Shown here: one piece after another, positions 41,601-54,900 of the stretch
Position numbering within the stretch: the first letter of the stretch is position 1
How the letters are laid out: every line of letters begins with the position of its first letter
From: Plazaster borealis
Lineage: Eukaryota; Echinodermata; Asteroidea; Forcipulatida; Labidiasteridae
Direction of reading: 5' to 3'
Assembly (NCBI GenBank): GCA_021014325.1
Contig: CM037460.1
Span: 16,039,486 to 16,103,485 of the forward strand
Length of the DNA: 64,000 bases
The notes under the pieces: generated by a model
Databases searched by the model: none
What the model was told of the DNA's origin: nothing
What the model saw: the letters and a program-made list of their open reading frames with translations, nothing else
Translations under genes and position numbers: made by a program

Positions 41601-44595
41601 ACTACAGTGATGGCACGTCATGGTGTGAGTAGAAAGTTTGCCGTAAAGAGAAAATCGTTGTAGGAATACTTGACCCAATTGTCAGACGGTATTTGATGAG
41701 CTGATTAAATCGGCCCTGTTTATAACGCATTTGTCCTGGTTTACAACACATCATGTGAGCTTAAAATGACCCTTGTGAAAGTTAAAGTTGTGACCCGAAT
41801 AAAGTTTGGGAAGTTGGCTTTGAATTTATGACTTGAATGCAGTAACTATTTTCTAGAATTTGTATTTGCAATTTCTAAAACAAAGTTGTAATTTAAAGCT
41901 TGAAATGCATGGCACTGCATGTATTTAATACATTTCCTCGCAGACACAAATATATTCTGCATTTGATGCTCAATATGTGGCATGGCGTACCCCCCCCTCC
42001 TATTTTGTCTTCATTGTGTTCTGGAAATCTCAAGAATTCTTTGGAGGATTTTAAAGGGGGGGGGGTGTAGAAGAGGAAAAGAGTGTGTTAAGGTATGGGA
42101 AGATTTGTTTGGGGGGGGACACCCTTTGCCATGGTATATTATTCTGGGCCAATTTTATAGAGTTGTACCTGGAAATTTGATGTTTGATTGTAGTTTTTGG
42201 TTTTGTATTTGCATCCAGTCATTGCTGGCAATGCATACCTGACAGTGTTCTTCAACGGAGGCCAGAAATCAGGAATCTTCAAGCAGTGTCTAGGTGCCTA
42301 CTCACAAGCGGTAAGGAACAGGGTGGGAAGGAAGAGGGAGACAAAATCTGTTATCATCGAAAATGAAAACTGAAGGACTTGAATGAATATGAGAGTTGTA
42401 TTCAAATTGATCCATGTTTTAGAAAAATTATCCTACTAATGATTATTTTTGTGTGACAACTAAAAACAGTGAATGATGGACAGTTTTGCAAAGTCTAATA
42501 TTAGCAGTTTATTTATTTTCCTTACAGGAGAAGGACACAGTTCAAAAGTCTAATCCAGATTTGTATTTCAACAGAGCAACAGTGAGTAGTCATTTGTTAT
42601 TTTATTTTTTCCATAAACTGGTATTCAACTGTAAAGGCACTGGACACGTTTGGTAATTACTCAAAATATATATTCGCATAATACATACTTGGTAACGAGC
42701 AATGGAGAGCTGTTAAGAGTATAAAAACATTGTGAGAAACAACTCCCTTTTGAAAGTAACGTAGTTTTTGAGAAAGAGGTAATTTCTCACTAAAATATTT
42801 GATTCCGAAAAAGACTTCAGGCCTTTTTCAGGCATCTGAAAGCACACAAATTTGTGCAACAAGGGTGTTTTTTCTCATTATTTTCTTGCAACTTCGATGA
42901 ACAATTGAGCCCAAATTTTCACAGGTTTGTTATTTTATGCATATGTTGGGATACACCAAGTGAGAATACTGGTCTTTAACAATTGCCAAACGTGTCCAGT
43001 GCCTTTAAACCGTTGTCTACAGTCGCCTTTTCTCTGGTACTACTTCTTGTTTGGTAATGGAAGTTTTCCCCTCTCATGAAAAGCCTCTACAAAGAGCAAC
43101 ATTCTGGGCCCTTTTATACCGACGCAAAGTTCACCATTTTTCCCTCCATCATTTTTCTGTTTTTAGATTTTCAAATTCCAAGAAGATTATGTGGCTGCGT
43201 TGGCTGGTTACAAGATGGCCCAGTCACTGGATCCAATGTGGCCGGAACCAAAGGAGAAATTATCCGAACTCATCACCTACCTCCAAAGAATAACACAATT
43301 AGTTCAACAAAAGGTAAAATTCATTTTGTTTACTGCACTAGTAGTGGGTGGTGCATCTTTTTCATATAAGGGTTGACAAGCTATGTATGCACCTGTTACT
43401 CATGAACTTCCACCCACAACAAAAGTTTGTTCGTGTTTAATTTTTACTCATTAGGGTAAACTCAAAGCCAAGCGCCTTCATCAATTAATAGCATCAATCA
43501 AAGAATCTGACCTCGGACCCTATGGTGGCGGCTCTTACACCCCACCCACAGGGGACCCTGTGAAGCTGGAGCTCACCCCTCTCTCCAGACTAAAGCCAGG
43601 ACCAAACCCAGAGAGAGTGGTTCTTGGAAAAGTTGTCTGCAGTGTTGGAAGTGACGAACCAATACCATTGTAAGTAACATTTTTTTTCAACAGGCATATC
43701 AACTTTGCCAGCAACAGGCCTGGAATAATATGGAGGCCACAGAGGTCATGGCCTCTTGTTGCCCTGGTCTCGGCCTTGGCCCTCTTTTCAAAGTCTCCCA
43801 TAGACTTTAAGATTTTCCAAAAAGAAGTGCCCTTTGTAAAATGAGAATGTTCCTTGCCCTCTCAAAGTCAAAGATGAAATTCCAGACCTGGGGTCGGTTT
43901 CACAAAACTCTTCCTAACTTAGGACTAGTCCTAGGCAATGCTAAGAGATAGGACTAGTCTTAAGTTAAGACCGGTTACTGGTCCTAACTTCAGATAAGAC
44001 TAGTCTTATCTCTTTGTGAAATCGGCCCCAGCAGCGGTTAAAATTTTGTTACCAATCTTGCACTTGCTGATTTTTCCCTGCAGTACGTTTGCAATGGTCG
44101 ATGCAGAGGGTACCTGTTTTGCTGTCAATATCTACAACATTGCACAGGGTCAGGGTACCATCATAGGAGACTCGGTAGCCGTCCCAGAGCCTTTCGTTCA
44201 GAGTAACGACTTTGAGTTTGATAAAACAGTGAGTAATTCTCTTAAAGATTTTTTGATTGTTTACAATGAAGTATCCACATACAAGTAATTACAACAACTG
44301 AAATATATAAGAATTTGATTTTTGTTCTTACTGAATTTGATTTTTGTTTTTACTGATTGGTAACTTTAACATCTCAAATGAATTGTAATTCATTTTTGAT
44401 CAAGATGGGAAAGATGTTTAAAAAGTGTATGAGGTTTTGTAATTTGCATTTTTCCCCTGATTTGTTGCCCTCTAGAATATAAAATTCTCCAGTGTGAGAG
44501 TTGACACGCCCGTGGCACTCGTCGTCAATGGGAAGAAACTAGGACTAGAGAAACAGGCACCCGCCGTAGTCTCGCTGTATGCTAAGAGTGAATGA
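38630..44595 (+). CDS. TTC5: TTC5 / STRAP, tetratricopeptide repeat protein 5
   Basis: TTC5 is a TPR protein with a C-terminal OB-fold. It is a p300/p53 stress-response cofactor and, in mammals, recognises nascent tubulin to trigger tubulin mRNA decay. The exons are 38630-38674, 39473-39605, 40228-40439, 41477-41624, 42219-42310, 42528-42581, 43167-43313, 43455-43669, 44084-44228 and 44476-44595. All introns are GT-AG and in frame, giving 436 residues (human 440). A clear TPR pair covers residues about 78-127 (ALECLSKAVKLDPKLVEAWN, then an ARNCFNGALNH helix). Further TPR helices run to about residue 277. The OB-fold region is about 300-430, with VILGKV-like and IIGDSVAVPEP motifs. Stop TGA is at 44593-44595. 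Two TTAA-MITEs sit in introns 3 and 6. Confidence 0.95.
38868..38962 (+). repeat. G-rich strand-asymmetric tract in TTC5 intron 1
   Basis: About 95 bp made mostly of G runs of 3-6 separated by A/C, able in principle to form G-quadruplexes in the TTC5 sense transcript. Confidence 0.6.
39023..39172. mobile_element. TIR MITE with ACTGGGGCGCTGTAC ends, copy 2
   Basis: AGATCCAGTAACTGGGGCGC and GCCCCAGTTACTGGGTCT ends, only 150 bp. Same family as 37567-38023 with a shortened core keeping CCGTACTACTACTAGA. TTC5 intron 1. Confidence 0.75.
39623..39983 (+). repeat. Imperfect duplication in TTC5 intron 2
   Basis: Copies at about 39628-39755 and 39867-39983 share CCCGGAGACCATCA, TTAGGGAGGGGTGGGAGG, GGGACCCTTGG and TAGGATCATC. 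Both are G-rich on the sense strand. Confidence 0.65.
40571..40947 (+). mobile_element. TTAA-MITE family A copy 7
   Basis: Complete copy in TTC5 intron 3, about 130 bp after the donor of exon 40228-40439. Confidence 0.9.
42631..43008 (-). mobile_element. TTAA-MITE family A copy 8
   Basis: In TTC5 intron 6. The left TTAA has become GTAA; the right is intact. The middle hairpin differs (GACTTCAGGCCTTTTTCAGG) from the AAAACTTCTTGCAAGAAG of other copies. Confidence 0.85.
43707..44031 (+). mobile_element. Two adjacent MITEs in TTC5 intron 8
   Basis: 43707-43888 has CAGGCCTGGAATAAT and GAAATTCCAGACCTG ends. 43889-44031 is a palindromic MITE with GGGGTCGGTTTCACAAAACT and CTTTGTGAAATCGGCCCC ends and an AGGACTAGTCCT core. 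They touch without spacer. Confidence 0.65.
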
Positions 44596-45628
44596 AGGAT
44601 CGTTACCGCTGGATATGATGAAGGCTGAACCCAGTTTGTCTCGCTGTCTACTGCTGGAGTACGATTGGCACTTTACAGTTGCTCAAGTTTCCCCAGTTTA
44701 TTTTACGAGGCCAACACAAAACTGTTGCTTGTGAACATGTACAATTTTGTCTATTGGGGATTCTTGTGCTACACAGTTAGTTTGGAAATTCATTGCCTAA
44801 ACCCTAGCGGTGTACCAGGCCGATTAAATCACCCGAATTTTCTGACTGCGTATTGGCAGGGCGGATTAAATCGTACCTATTTATAATGCATTGTATTAGT
44901 TGCACAACACACCACTTGACTTTAAAATGACCTTTGTGAAAGTTCAAGTTGTGACCAAAATAAAGTTTTGGATGTCAGCTTTGAATGGACGTACACCTTG
45001 ACTGCAATCATTATTTAAATAAGTTTTATTTGCAATTTCTAAAACGAGTTGTAATTTACAGTTTATAACGCATGGCATTTTTAATACAGGGCACTGCTAG
45101 CGTTAACTAAGAATGGAGTTTGTAAACAACACTTAAGAGGTTGTTGGTTTTAGCGCAGGGCTGCAGATTGGGTACCATCACTTGTTTTTTAGCGCCCAGT
45201 CAGTTAGAAAAGAGAAGTCAAACCACCCTCAAAGACTTTCCACCAAAATTTCATAAGGCTGTTCAAATATGGAGTCCTCAGCTCAAAACTATTTTGTTGG
45301 AGTTTGGAAATTAAGTATTTCCTTAATTCCTCAATGAGATATGTCGATTGTTAGCACAAAGTTTTCTATAATTGCTGTAAACGCAATATTTTGATCAACA
45401 TTACAAGCAAAGCAATGAAAATGAAGTCAATGATGCACAAAATATGGCAGCCTTTCTATGTTGAACTTCACAACACGTTTCAAATGTAAATACCTTTCAT
45501 AATTTAACCCTTGGAAACAGTGGTTGGTTGTACAATGCCATTTGTATATTTGTTTTATTATCATATTTTGTATAGAAGTTTATGCAATATGTGTAAGAGT
45601 TTGTTGTGTTGTGATGATGCCGGATTTG

Positions 45629-45634
45629 AATAAA
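45629..45634 (+). terminator. Candidate polyadenylation signal for TTC5
   Basis: AATAAA on the plus strand about 1 kb after the TTC5 stop, followed by a TG-rich stretch (45651-45675) that suits a downstream element. An earlier AATAAA at 44959-44964 is an equally canonical hexamer, so alternative 3' ends are possible. Confidence 0.35.
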
Positions 45635-46402
45635 TTTTAAAGAAAACAAAAAACACAGTTGATGCTGTATGTTTGTGGCCCACCAGTAGCATGGTTCTTT
45701 TGTTATTCACAAAAAGGACACTTGTCTGATTTCTTCTGTGAGGCAATTTAAAAAGATCAAGTCCAGGCCTCGAATTAACCAAAGGCCATGGAGACCATGG
45801 CGTCTCCATGGCCTCTGTTGCACCTGACTTTGAGGTTGTCCAATGAAAGTGCCCTTTGCAAAATAAAAATTGCCTTGCCCTCTCAGGCCTCCTAGTGGTA
45901 CGTGTATCAACCCGAAGTCATATTCTGGATTCATTGAAAATTTAAATTTTTTGCAGCTACAGTGAATCTCACTCGTGATCAAAAAATGATCAAAACTTTT
46001 ACTGTATGTACATAAATACACAGTTTTTGTTACTCATTAATACTTTTACAGCAATAAACTGTAACACCTTTTATTTAAAATACAAATAATTATGATCAAA
46101 GTGTTGGTTTCAACTTCACAGGCCTTTAGCTTACATTCAGGCATTGTACGAGTTTGTGTGTTAGCATTTTAATCAAATTCACATTGACAATCGGCTATTT
46201 GCTAGATTAGGTATGGACCATTTTAGCCACAAGGACACCTTAATATCCATGATATATCCAAATATAAAGCTAAGGTCTATCTGACTAGAAAGTTTTGCCA
46301 GTGGCTATGGCTGGATTGCTGAAAAGGTCCATTGCTTCCACATTGTTACCATAGCCAATGGCTATAGCTGTAGCCAAAGTCACCTGATTCACACTTGCCG
46401 AA

Positions 46403-46610
46403 GCAGTGTTGTCCCTTAACAGTGGTCCGCTGGCCAGTTAAAACACTCGAGGACCAGTCAAAAATCACTCCAAGTGGTCCGGCTGGCTAGTTCAGTTTTG
46501 AAAAGCTTGAAAATATGGACCAGTAAAAAAACTGGTGGACTAGTGTAATGACAGGCTAACTGGTCCTGCTGGCTAGTCACTGCACAAGCTTAGGGCAAAT
46601 CCTGCTGAGA
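46403..46610 (+). repeat. GGCTGGCTAGTC repeat, MITE-free paralogue
   Basis: Contains AGCAGTGTTGTCCCTTAACA then GTGGTCCGCTGG. The copy at 54711-55310 has the same sequence with a family A MITE at the TTAA. Confidence 0.7.
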
Positions 46611-46660
46611 ACCATTTTTGAAAAAGTCTACGACAAAATTTACGTTCAAAAGACATTTTT

Positions 46661-46666
46661 TTTATT
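46661..46666 (-). terminator. Candidate polyadenylation signal for OXA1L
   Basis: AATAAA on the minus strand about 620 bp beyond the OXA1L stop codon. The orientation and distance are reasonable; no other support is visible. Confidence 0.25.
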
Positions 46667-46849
46667 TGGAGACTGCCTGATGATAAATAACCTTGCATTT
46701 ATATAACTATACATTATTTGTACACAGACCATCCCCCATCTCTCTAGAAATACACAACTTTACCTCACTGCAGAAATGATGGCTTCAAGTATGAAGTATG
46801 CACAACCAAATTGAGTTTAATAGATGTTAATTTTGCATCGCATTTTAAA

Positions 46850-46980
46850 ATCCAAGGGCCTTGGGTTCAAATCCAACCTGAGCGATTTGCCTGTTGATTT
46901 CTTTCACAGAACTCGGGAAAGTACTGAGTATACAGTGCCTAATACACATCGGTGTAAGGGTAATTATAACCAAATTGAGG
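46850..46980 (+). mobile_element. tRNA-derived SINE tail, third type
   Basis: B-box remnant GGGTTCAAATCCAACC, then the tail TCGGGAAAGTACTGAGTATA shared with 7650-7705. Confidence 0.5.
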
Positions 46981-47282
46981 TTATCAGAGCAGTGGTCTGG
47001 TAACTTTTATGCCTTTCAACTATTAGTCATGACAACATATGAAGTTGAGGTGTTTTATCAAGATGGTTACGGCTTGATAATGAAAACCCCCTTTTGTTAG
47101 AGACCATTACCATTTGGTAGCCATCTTTTTGTTTTTCACAATTGAAATTGATGTAACCAAATTGAGGCTAGAAGGGGGAACAGTCAGGCTCCATTTTTGG
47201 TGTCGCACTTCATAATGGCTATTGCATACAGGGTACAAGACAATAATGATGGCAGCATGATTAAGGTATTGAGTATCTACCA

Positions 47283-48964
47283 TCAACGGACCCTCTTCCT
47301 CCTGATGTCCTTGGCCGTCTTGTCAGCCGTGGTGGACATTGGCTGGGCGGGGCTTCCCATCTGCTGCCTGGTCGGATCGTAGCTGAAAGTCTGGGGCACG
47401 GGGCCGATGCCGGCGTCTTTGAGTTTCTGCATGTGGGCTTTTGACTTCTGTTCAACTTCGTAATTTGTTTGTGTATTCTTCCATCCTGAAGGAAGTAACA
47501 TCAATAAATCAAGAAATGAATTGATTTCGCTGTTTCCTAAAAATCAATAACCATCCACTGGTTGATTGACTGCTGTTTTTGTTGACAGCAAGAGAGTTGG
47601 AAGAATGTCCTCTTCCAAAAACCAGTGATGTAATAGTAATAATAATGATAATTGGGGAAGGCTGGTCATCCTTACTTGCAGCTGGAAAGCTGAATTGCGA
47701 AGGAAGCGACTACGTGTTCGGGCTGCAGGCATTTAAGGGTGCCTCTGGCAGCCTTCCACATCAACCCATATATGACCACAGAGCACAGCCAGAGATCGAA
47801 AGTGTTTGATGTTTCCTGAAGGAGGAAAAACAGAGGGCGCGGAGAAAAACCCTTGTGGTACATTAACCACTGGCTCACCTTGGAAGCACTCAGAATATCA
47901 CATCCTGAAATACACCCCCATACATTCGGCTCCATAGCCGAGATAAAACAATGGACGTGCTTTGCTTAGGCCGCATTGGCGGCTACGGCTGGTCAACATG
48001 CATTGAAGTATAGGATGTCCTTAGAAACACCTTTAGCAACAGCTGCAGCCATAGCCACCAGTCAGACACGGCCTTGTATAACTGTCAATGGGGCACCCTC
48101 ATTTCACCTCAGTGAGGACACCATGTGAGCTTGTGACAGCATAACTAAGGGATCTATTCAGCGTGAAACCAGGCTTTCTGCTTGTTTTCACCCATATACT
48201 CTTGCTTTGCCGAGTTGTAGAACAAAGAGCCATGCCAATAGCTTTATTCCACGCACTGCATCACTTTGTTACTCCTTGCCTAGTGCTGGTTTCTCTTATC
48301 CCTACAACTTAGACTGACTGTTATAAGAGGACCATCGAGTTGTTCAAGTCTCGCCTTAAGACTCATCTTTTCAAACAGTATTTTTGTAACATTGCAACTT
48401 ATTGAAAGGTTTGTATCTATTAATCATTTTCTACAACTATTTTAACTAGTTCATTTTTTTGTTTTAGCTTACTGTGTAATTGGCTGGTCCAGACGTAATT
48501 TTTTGTAAAATTGTTTAATTATCGTTGTTTTCAATTCAATTTATTTTGTTTAATCCATTTTTGCTTGTTGAACCGATCTGCAACTGTTTGCGCTTTATAA
48601 ATCTCTCTTTATTTTTATTATTATATCAATTCCTACCTTCAGCTCCCCCCTGAGTTTGTTTTCATCTTAAGTATTTTCTTCTTGAAGCCCCTTACCAAAA
48701 GTGGCTTTTGGCCTTGTTTGGGGTGAATTTGGACACTATCGAGGTAAACTTCAGCAACACTTGCCTGATGTGATACCCTTGATGAAGCCTTCTCCCTTGG
48801 GAACATCTCCTGGTTTGTGTTTGATCTTCTCTGGGATATTCAGTTTCTTCCGGACTGCCGGGATCCTCAAGACTAAAACTTGACCCATGGAGAAGATGTT
48901 GGATGTCAGCCAGTAAAAAAACACAGCCTGGAAACAATAGACGTTCAACATTTACTCAAGTTTG

Positions 48965-48998
<34 letters not shown>

Positions 48999-51900
48999 TA
49001 TTTCTGGTAATGAAGCCAAGGATGCCTCTTAAGTGAACTTAATCACTGTAGCTCGCAGGCCAAAAATCTGTAAACAAGGGTGCTTGCTTTGTGAACCAGA
49101 AACACCTGGGTTCACCCCTACTCTTCCACGATAAGTGTTCTGGGTTCTTTTACGTGCACTGCCAATCCTAGTACACGGGACCTACGGCTTAATGTCCAAT
49201 CCGACGGACAAAGCAATTATGGTAAAGTGTCTTGCTCAAAGACACAAGTGCCATGACCAGAACTCGAGCCCACACTCTGCTGATCAGAAACACCAGAGCT
49301 TGAGTCCGGTGCTTTTAACGGTCTTCAGCCTTCAGATCTTAGTTTATAACAGAGGTGCTTACCTTTGGCATTGATATGATGAATGGGAGGATGGCGAACG
49401 GCATGATTCTAAAGACAGTCTTCATTTTTTGCATCTGGGCATTGCTAACCCCAGCCTCACCACCGAGCTACAAGTGCAAACAAAATTTTAAAAATGATTA
49501 GTTTTTAAAGAAAGGTATAGCTTTGGTAATATTTACCTCCCAACTTGACAAAGGTAAGACGCTCAAAAATGATGGTCACTCCAGAACAAACTGTATTGTG
49601 AATCGCCTTGATTGGCCTTTTCCCCAGCTCGCTACCATGGGCAGCGCACCGCATCGATACCTCTCATCACTAACCCCTGGTAGGGATGTACTGAAAAACA
49701 ACACTGATTGGATCCCAAAAGTGACTACTTTACGTGCACGCTTGTTAAAAACTTTTGAGAGCTTGTATGGCGCTTGTAGGATGCTTAGTACGCGCTTGTC
49801 AAAATGCAAATATTTGATGCGATTCCATTTCAAATGAATCATGTTTTTACATGGTCACCCTAAACTGCATACAGTTACATATATCACATCAAAAAGAATG
49901 AGAGGGAGCCAGTTGCTCTTTGACATGATGTCTCTTTTACGGGTTACCATACTTGAGCGGTCGCATAGAGTGGATCGACCACAGCCCATCTGGCACATTT
50001 AAATGAACCAATTCCAGGGGTTACGAGCAAGCAAGGCATGCTGTGAAAAAATGGCGCTGTGAGATCTATCACCCCAGGGAACGAGGTTACCTTTCCCCCC
50101 CTTTCAACAACTTGTTCAGTCTGCACTTACCTCAATGACAGCCAACATGCTCAAACTGGCCAGTGCTGGCATGATGAAGAGTGGGTCAGCTGTGGTCAGA
50201 TCTGTAAACCAGCCAAAACCTCCCTGGGTCATGCTCTCAACCGGTAGGCTGGCCATCCTCCGAAGGCCGATGAAGAACGAGATAAAGATGGGTGCCTGTA
50301 AGAAGAATGTTTAGCCAGATCCGTATTTTGTCAGAATGCCATGTTATTTGGATCAGCAACGTCTAAAGGAATGTACTAAATTCTGTGGCTGTGGCATGGA
50401 CAATAGTTATTGATTTTGTACACTTTAAGATTCTACATAACCTACACATTTAGCAGTTAGTTTGCTGAAATGGGTAGATTCCAAAACCATCATTGCGTGG
50501 ACCTTATGCATTGACATCACCACGCCGCAATCTTAGAGGTAAAGACAAATTTGCCTCTGGTTTCTCAGCAGATGATGTGTGTACCTGGGTGTCGCACTGC
50601 TGTTGCCCCTATTGTCAAATGTGATTGTTTGTTCAGCCTCAACGCATTTTTTATTTAAATTTTTAATCTGAGGGGCAGGGTATTTGTTGACAATGTTTGT
50701 GGTAAACGGCCTTGTAGAGGTGCTGGTCACCTGTTCCTCCTTGCCACTCACTGGCTTGGTATTTTATACAATTTTGAATATTTGTGTTTATTTCATTTTC
50801 TCAGTCATAGTTCTATTTTTGTGGATTGTACCTTTTAATAACTTTTTGCGTTTTGCCAGTGTGAAGTGTAATAAAATAAAATAAATAAAAACAATTGATG
50901 AAACTATAGAAATGCACATCTTTGTATGTGCGGCGCACAGAATGGGTCAATGAAGAACCTTCTTTCGACATCTAGCCGAGGGCGCCCTACTCAAATGACA
51001 TCATGTGCATAAGGTCTATTGGTAATTCAGCAATGCTACAGAATCCTTCAGCATAGGGACTCGGCATTCCCCACAGCATGTTGATTCTAACATGATCAGT
51101 GTATCTTATCCAATGGCTGATTGAGCTTCACAGCCCAAATTGAATACATCAAACTCCGGCAAAACAGGGGAAAGACTTTGAAAGCTTGAGGAGGGCATTC
51201 GGCTGACCTGTTTCATTGAATGCTGGTTTTTAAGTTTTCTGTCTACCTGAAATAAGATTCCAACAAAGCTCTTCAAGGGGTTGACGTTGTGCTTCTTCAT
51301 GAACTGCTGCACTTTCATGGAGGCTCTTGTCACTATAATCCCCAAAACATAAAACATTAAATTATGTATTTATTAATTTTGCCTGGTTTTAAAAGGGTAG
51401 TGCATCAGTTATCAATAGATCTATTCTCCCAGGGGACCCTGGATTCAGGGTATAATACAAAATTCAGAAAGAAAAATACAGCTAAAATAAAAAAAGTGGT
51501 TTCATACAAAAAACAACAACAACCAATTAAAAAATAAACACATCCCACTACAAAAGTAAAAAAGACATTCTGTTGCCCTGGTCTTGGCCTTGCTGCCCCT
51601 TCAAAAGTTTCCCAACGTTTTCAAGTGCCCTTTACAAAATGAAAATGGCCTCGCACTCTCAAAGATGAAATTCCAGGCCTGAAACACGTTCATTAATCAT
51701 CCACGATATGATCGTCCCCCCCAACACAAACTTTCAAAAAGACAGATACGATATTAACCAGGGATGCCAGTGACTCTTTCCTTCAGAGCTGAAAAAAAAT
51801 TTGTTGCGAAGGAATGGGGGTCAAGGCCCCCCCCCCTCGCCGCTCCGACCAAAAAAAACCAAAAAAAAACATAACAGCGATTTTTTTATATAAAACATAA

Positions 51901-54900
51901 AGAAAAAGAAAATTTACCCGCGTTGTCGATCTTCCTCATGTAGTCTGATAAAAAATAACCCCCACTGTCTTTCGACTCCAGCCACCGCCAATTAAACCTA
52001 TTCTTTACCCCTCGATCAATTTGTTTCAAATTAGCTTCTCTTTCAACATCCATAATGACTCAATGTAACGCCAAAAACTCAGTCGGTATGTCTCAATGGT
52101 AACGCCAATCGTCCGCGAAACAAAATTCTCAGAGCGATTTCATGTACGGTCCAAAGATCGTGTATGGATGTACACACAAAATACATCGATACATACCATA
52201 CGGCACCACGCACACATTCGACAGAAAAGTCTAGTCTTCGCTCAATACTTCCGGCATTTATACATGTACGAACGCTTGAGGGCGCTTTCAAAACATTATC
52301 ATTAAACACGAGTCACTCCAAACGAGCGCCGGAAATCTGTTTTCAATAAAATATATTTTCTCTCGGCCTGATGAAACACGGAGCGCCGGAAAAATTTGGG
52401 GAAAATTTGAAAAAGCCGGAATTCCGGCAATAGCCGGAAAACTGGCATCCCTGATTAACCTAACAAGGATATTCCAAAAGGTTGTATAAAGCATGGATGT
52501 TCCCTTCTCAGTGATATAAGCATGGTGCCATCCAGAAGGGTTACTTGATGATTTTAAGAAATCTACTTTTGAATTTGAACACCCTACTTTACATTTCATT
52601 GACAGGCGTAAAATGATTATAAGTGGGCAAGGTTGACTCCTCGTTTTTCAAATTAAAGATTATTTGTTACCATTACTGGTTTATTCAATTTTTAACACCA
52701 CAGCCCTAGAGCTAAATTGTGTTTAAAAGCATTGATATTTAAAGGAACATTACAGAATTGGTTTTTGCTAACACAACAGTTAAGCACTTATATAATCCAC
52801 CATATACATAAACTGACAAACCTGTAGAAGTTTGAGATCGATTGGCCATCTGGGTCACAAGAGTGAAAAACCGATTACACATTTGCATGTGTTGTACAAT
52901 GCATGAATAAAACGCTCATGAGCGATAAACTCCAAATCGGAAATTAGTTTTATTTATTTCTCATCAAATATGGCATTTCAGACAGAAATATTTCTAGGGA
53001 TGTTTTCTACTTTCATCATCATTAGACAAATTTTAATTACCAGTTCTGTAACGTTCCTTTAACAGCAATTAAAATGTATACATAAATTATTTAAAATAAG
53101 AAAGGTATTTACAGAAGACAGAAACCTCTTTAAAAAGAATCAAATATCAAAATACAATGATTGTGTATTGTATACAAAAGGAATCATGTAAAAAAGCAAA
53201 CCAGACACGAACACCAGCTTCATTCAAAACCAGCAGGGGTTGTAAAGGGAATATTCAACCATTAAGAAATGTAGTTAAAGATGGGACCAGGCTATTTTTG
53301 TGGACACTGTACTTGGACTTGCTAAAACCATGACACATTTATAAGACAAAGAAGGATCTAATCTGGACTTACATTCCGTCTGATTGCCCGATTGCCGTGC
53401 CTCGTTCATCTTGGCTGTGAGTTTCTGGAAAGTGGGCATGACGTTATTGAGTGTTGCTGCATACCGTTGGTTCTTCACAATCACAGGAAATACACACGTC
53501 CTGGCAATAAGCGTCCCTGAATGTGAAATTTAAAAACCATTATCAACAAGACGCAACTCAAAAGTAGTTTATTTTCTTCACTGCCTCTCAAAATATAAAT
53601 CGAACAAGATAAAGTGTATAAAAGAAATATGAAAAATCAAATTTACAAAAGAACCACCAAACCATGTACTACTAGATGAAGGAAGTTTGTGGTCCGAGTT
53701 TGACATGGGTGCCCGACAACTCAGTTATTAAATTATGCTTTTTTACTTCAAATATCAAGTATAACTTGACAATTGAAATAAAAAGTTGCATCCCCTTGAG
53801 GTGATCATTCTGCTGCCGCTTCCCCGGTGGTATCGTAAACTTGGGTGTGATCCCATTTACAGTTACAGGTTGAATGGCTTCTGCCTTGCATCCCCGAACA
53901 AAGATATTGACAAAAAAAGGAGACCGCCAACATCGGGCTAGATAGCTCAGTTGGTAGAGTGCCGGCACGTTAATCCGGAGGTCGCAGGTTCAAGTCCTGC
54001 TCCAATCAGTTTTTCTTTGTTCAACCAAAAAATTTAATTGTGGTTTCTCACTTTCAGAAATCCCTTACAAACTCTTGAACCATGAGTCTTAGATAGTTGG
54101 TTTAATTCGCTGTTTATGACTACTACATGCATGTGTAGGTGGTGGGTGGGTTGGACAGTTTCATTTCAAAAGTGGATTTTCAAACTGTTTTTTTTATGTA
54201 TAGGAAGGCTCCTTCAATACTCTGTGCAATTTGTTTATTTTGTAATGCCATTAATTTTTGCTGGTTTATCAAATTACTATTTCATAAATGTTTGTATATT
54301 TCTTCATCCCGTTATCGGTGTTGCTATTTTTTTAATCTCCTATCTGCAATTTTAACTGTGTTAAATCTTGTAATGACCCATAATTCAGCTTTATGCTGTC
54401 TTTGTTTTTTTAATATAAATATAATACAAAAATGAAATTGAACTAAAGGTACAGTTTTAGTTGGAAAGCCAGCAGTACTGGTATCTGCTTTGCACACCCT
54501 TTATTTATGTCAGCTGTGGATAATGACTATCAGCACCAGATGATAGCCACACCCATGTCTGTCATGCGTGCATGCAGAGTACAAATTAACAGATCGTCTG
54601 TTTTTGTATACATTGACATTTGCAATAAAACAAAAAACAGCTGTTTGCCTGAATGAAACTCATGGATTCACAGCTGATTCCAACAGCTATTTACATACTC
54701 AGTGTTATCTAGCAGTGTTCTCCCTTAAAGGCACTGAACACGTTTGGAAATTGTCAAAGACCAGTGTTCTCACTTGGTGTATCCCAACATATGCATTAAA
54801 TAACAAGCCTGTGAAAATTTGGGCTCAATTGGTCATCGAAGTTGCAAGAAAATGATGAAAGAAAAAACACTCTTGTTGTACAAATTTGTGTGCTTTCAGA

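Larger units (their letters stand above)
44596..47282. other. Convergent intergenic region, 3' UTRs of TTC5 and OXA1L
   Basis: The stop codons of TTC5 (plus) and OXA1L (minus) face each other across 2.7 kb. No coding exon is supported here. It holds the likely 3' UTRs, a repeat with a truncated GCCCTTTGCAAAAT block at 45764-45900, a diverged element at 46403-46610 whose paralogue at 54711-55310 carries a MITE, and a SINE tail at 46850-46980. Confidence 0.6.

Noticed and set aside
49523..49837. 104-codon plus-strand frame in OXA1L intron 6
   Set aside because: No recognisable domain, no splice or promoter context, and it is antisense to the intron of a well-supported gene.
53937..54008. tRNA-Asn gene
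   Set aside because: Boxes A and B are present, but U33 is replaced by C and the acceptor arms do not pair; the module is part of a repeat with a second copy at 56363.
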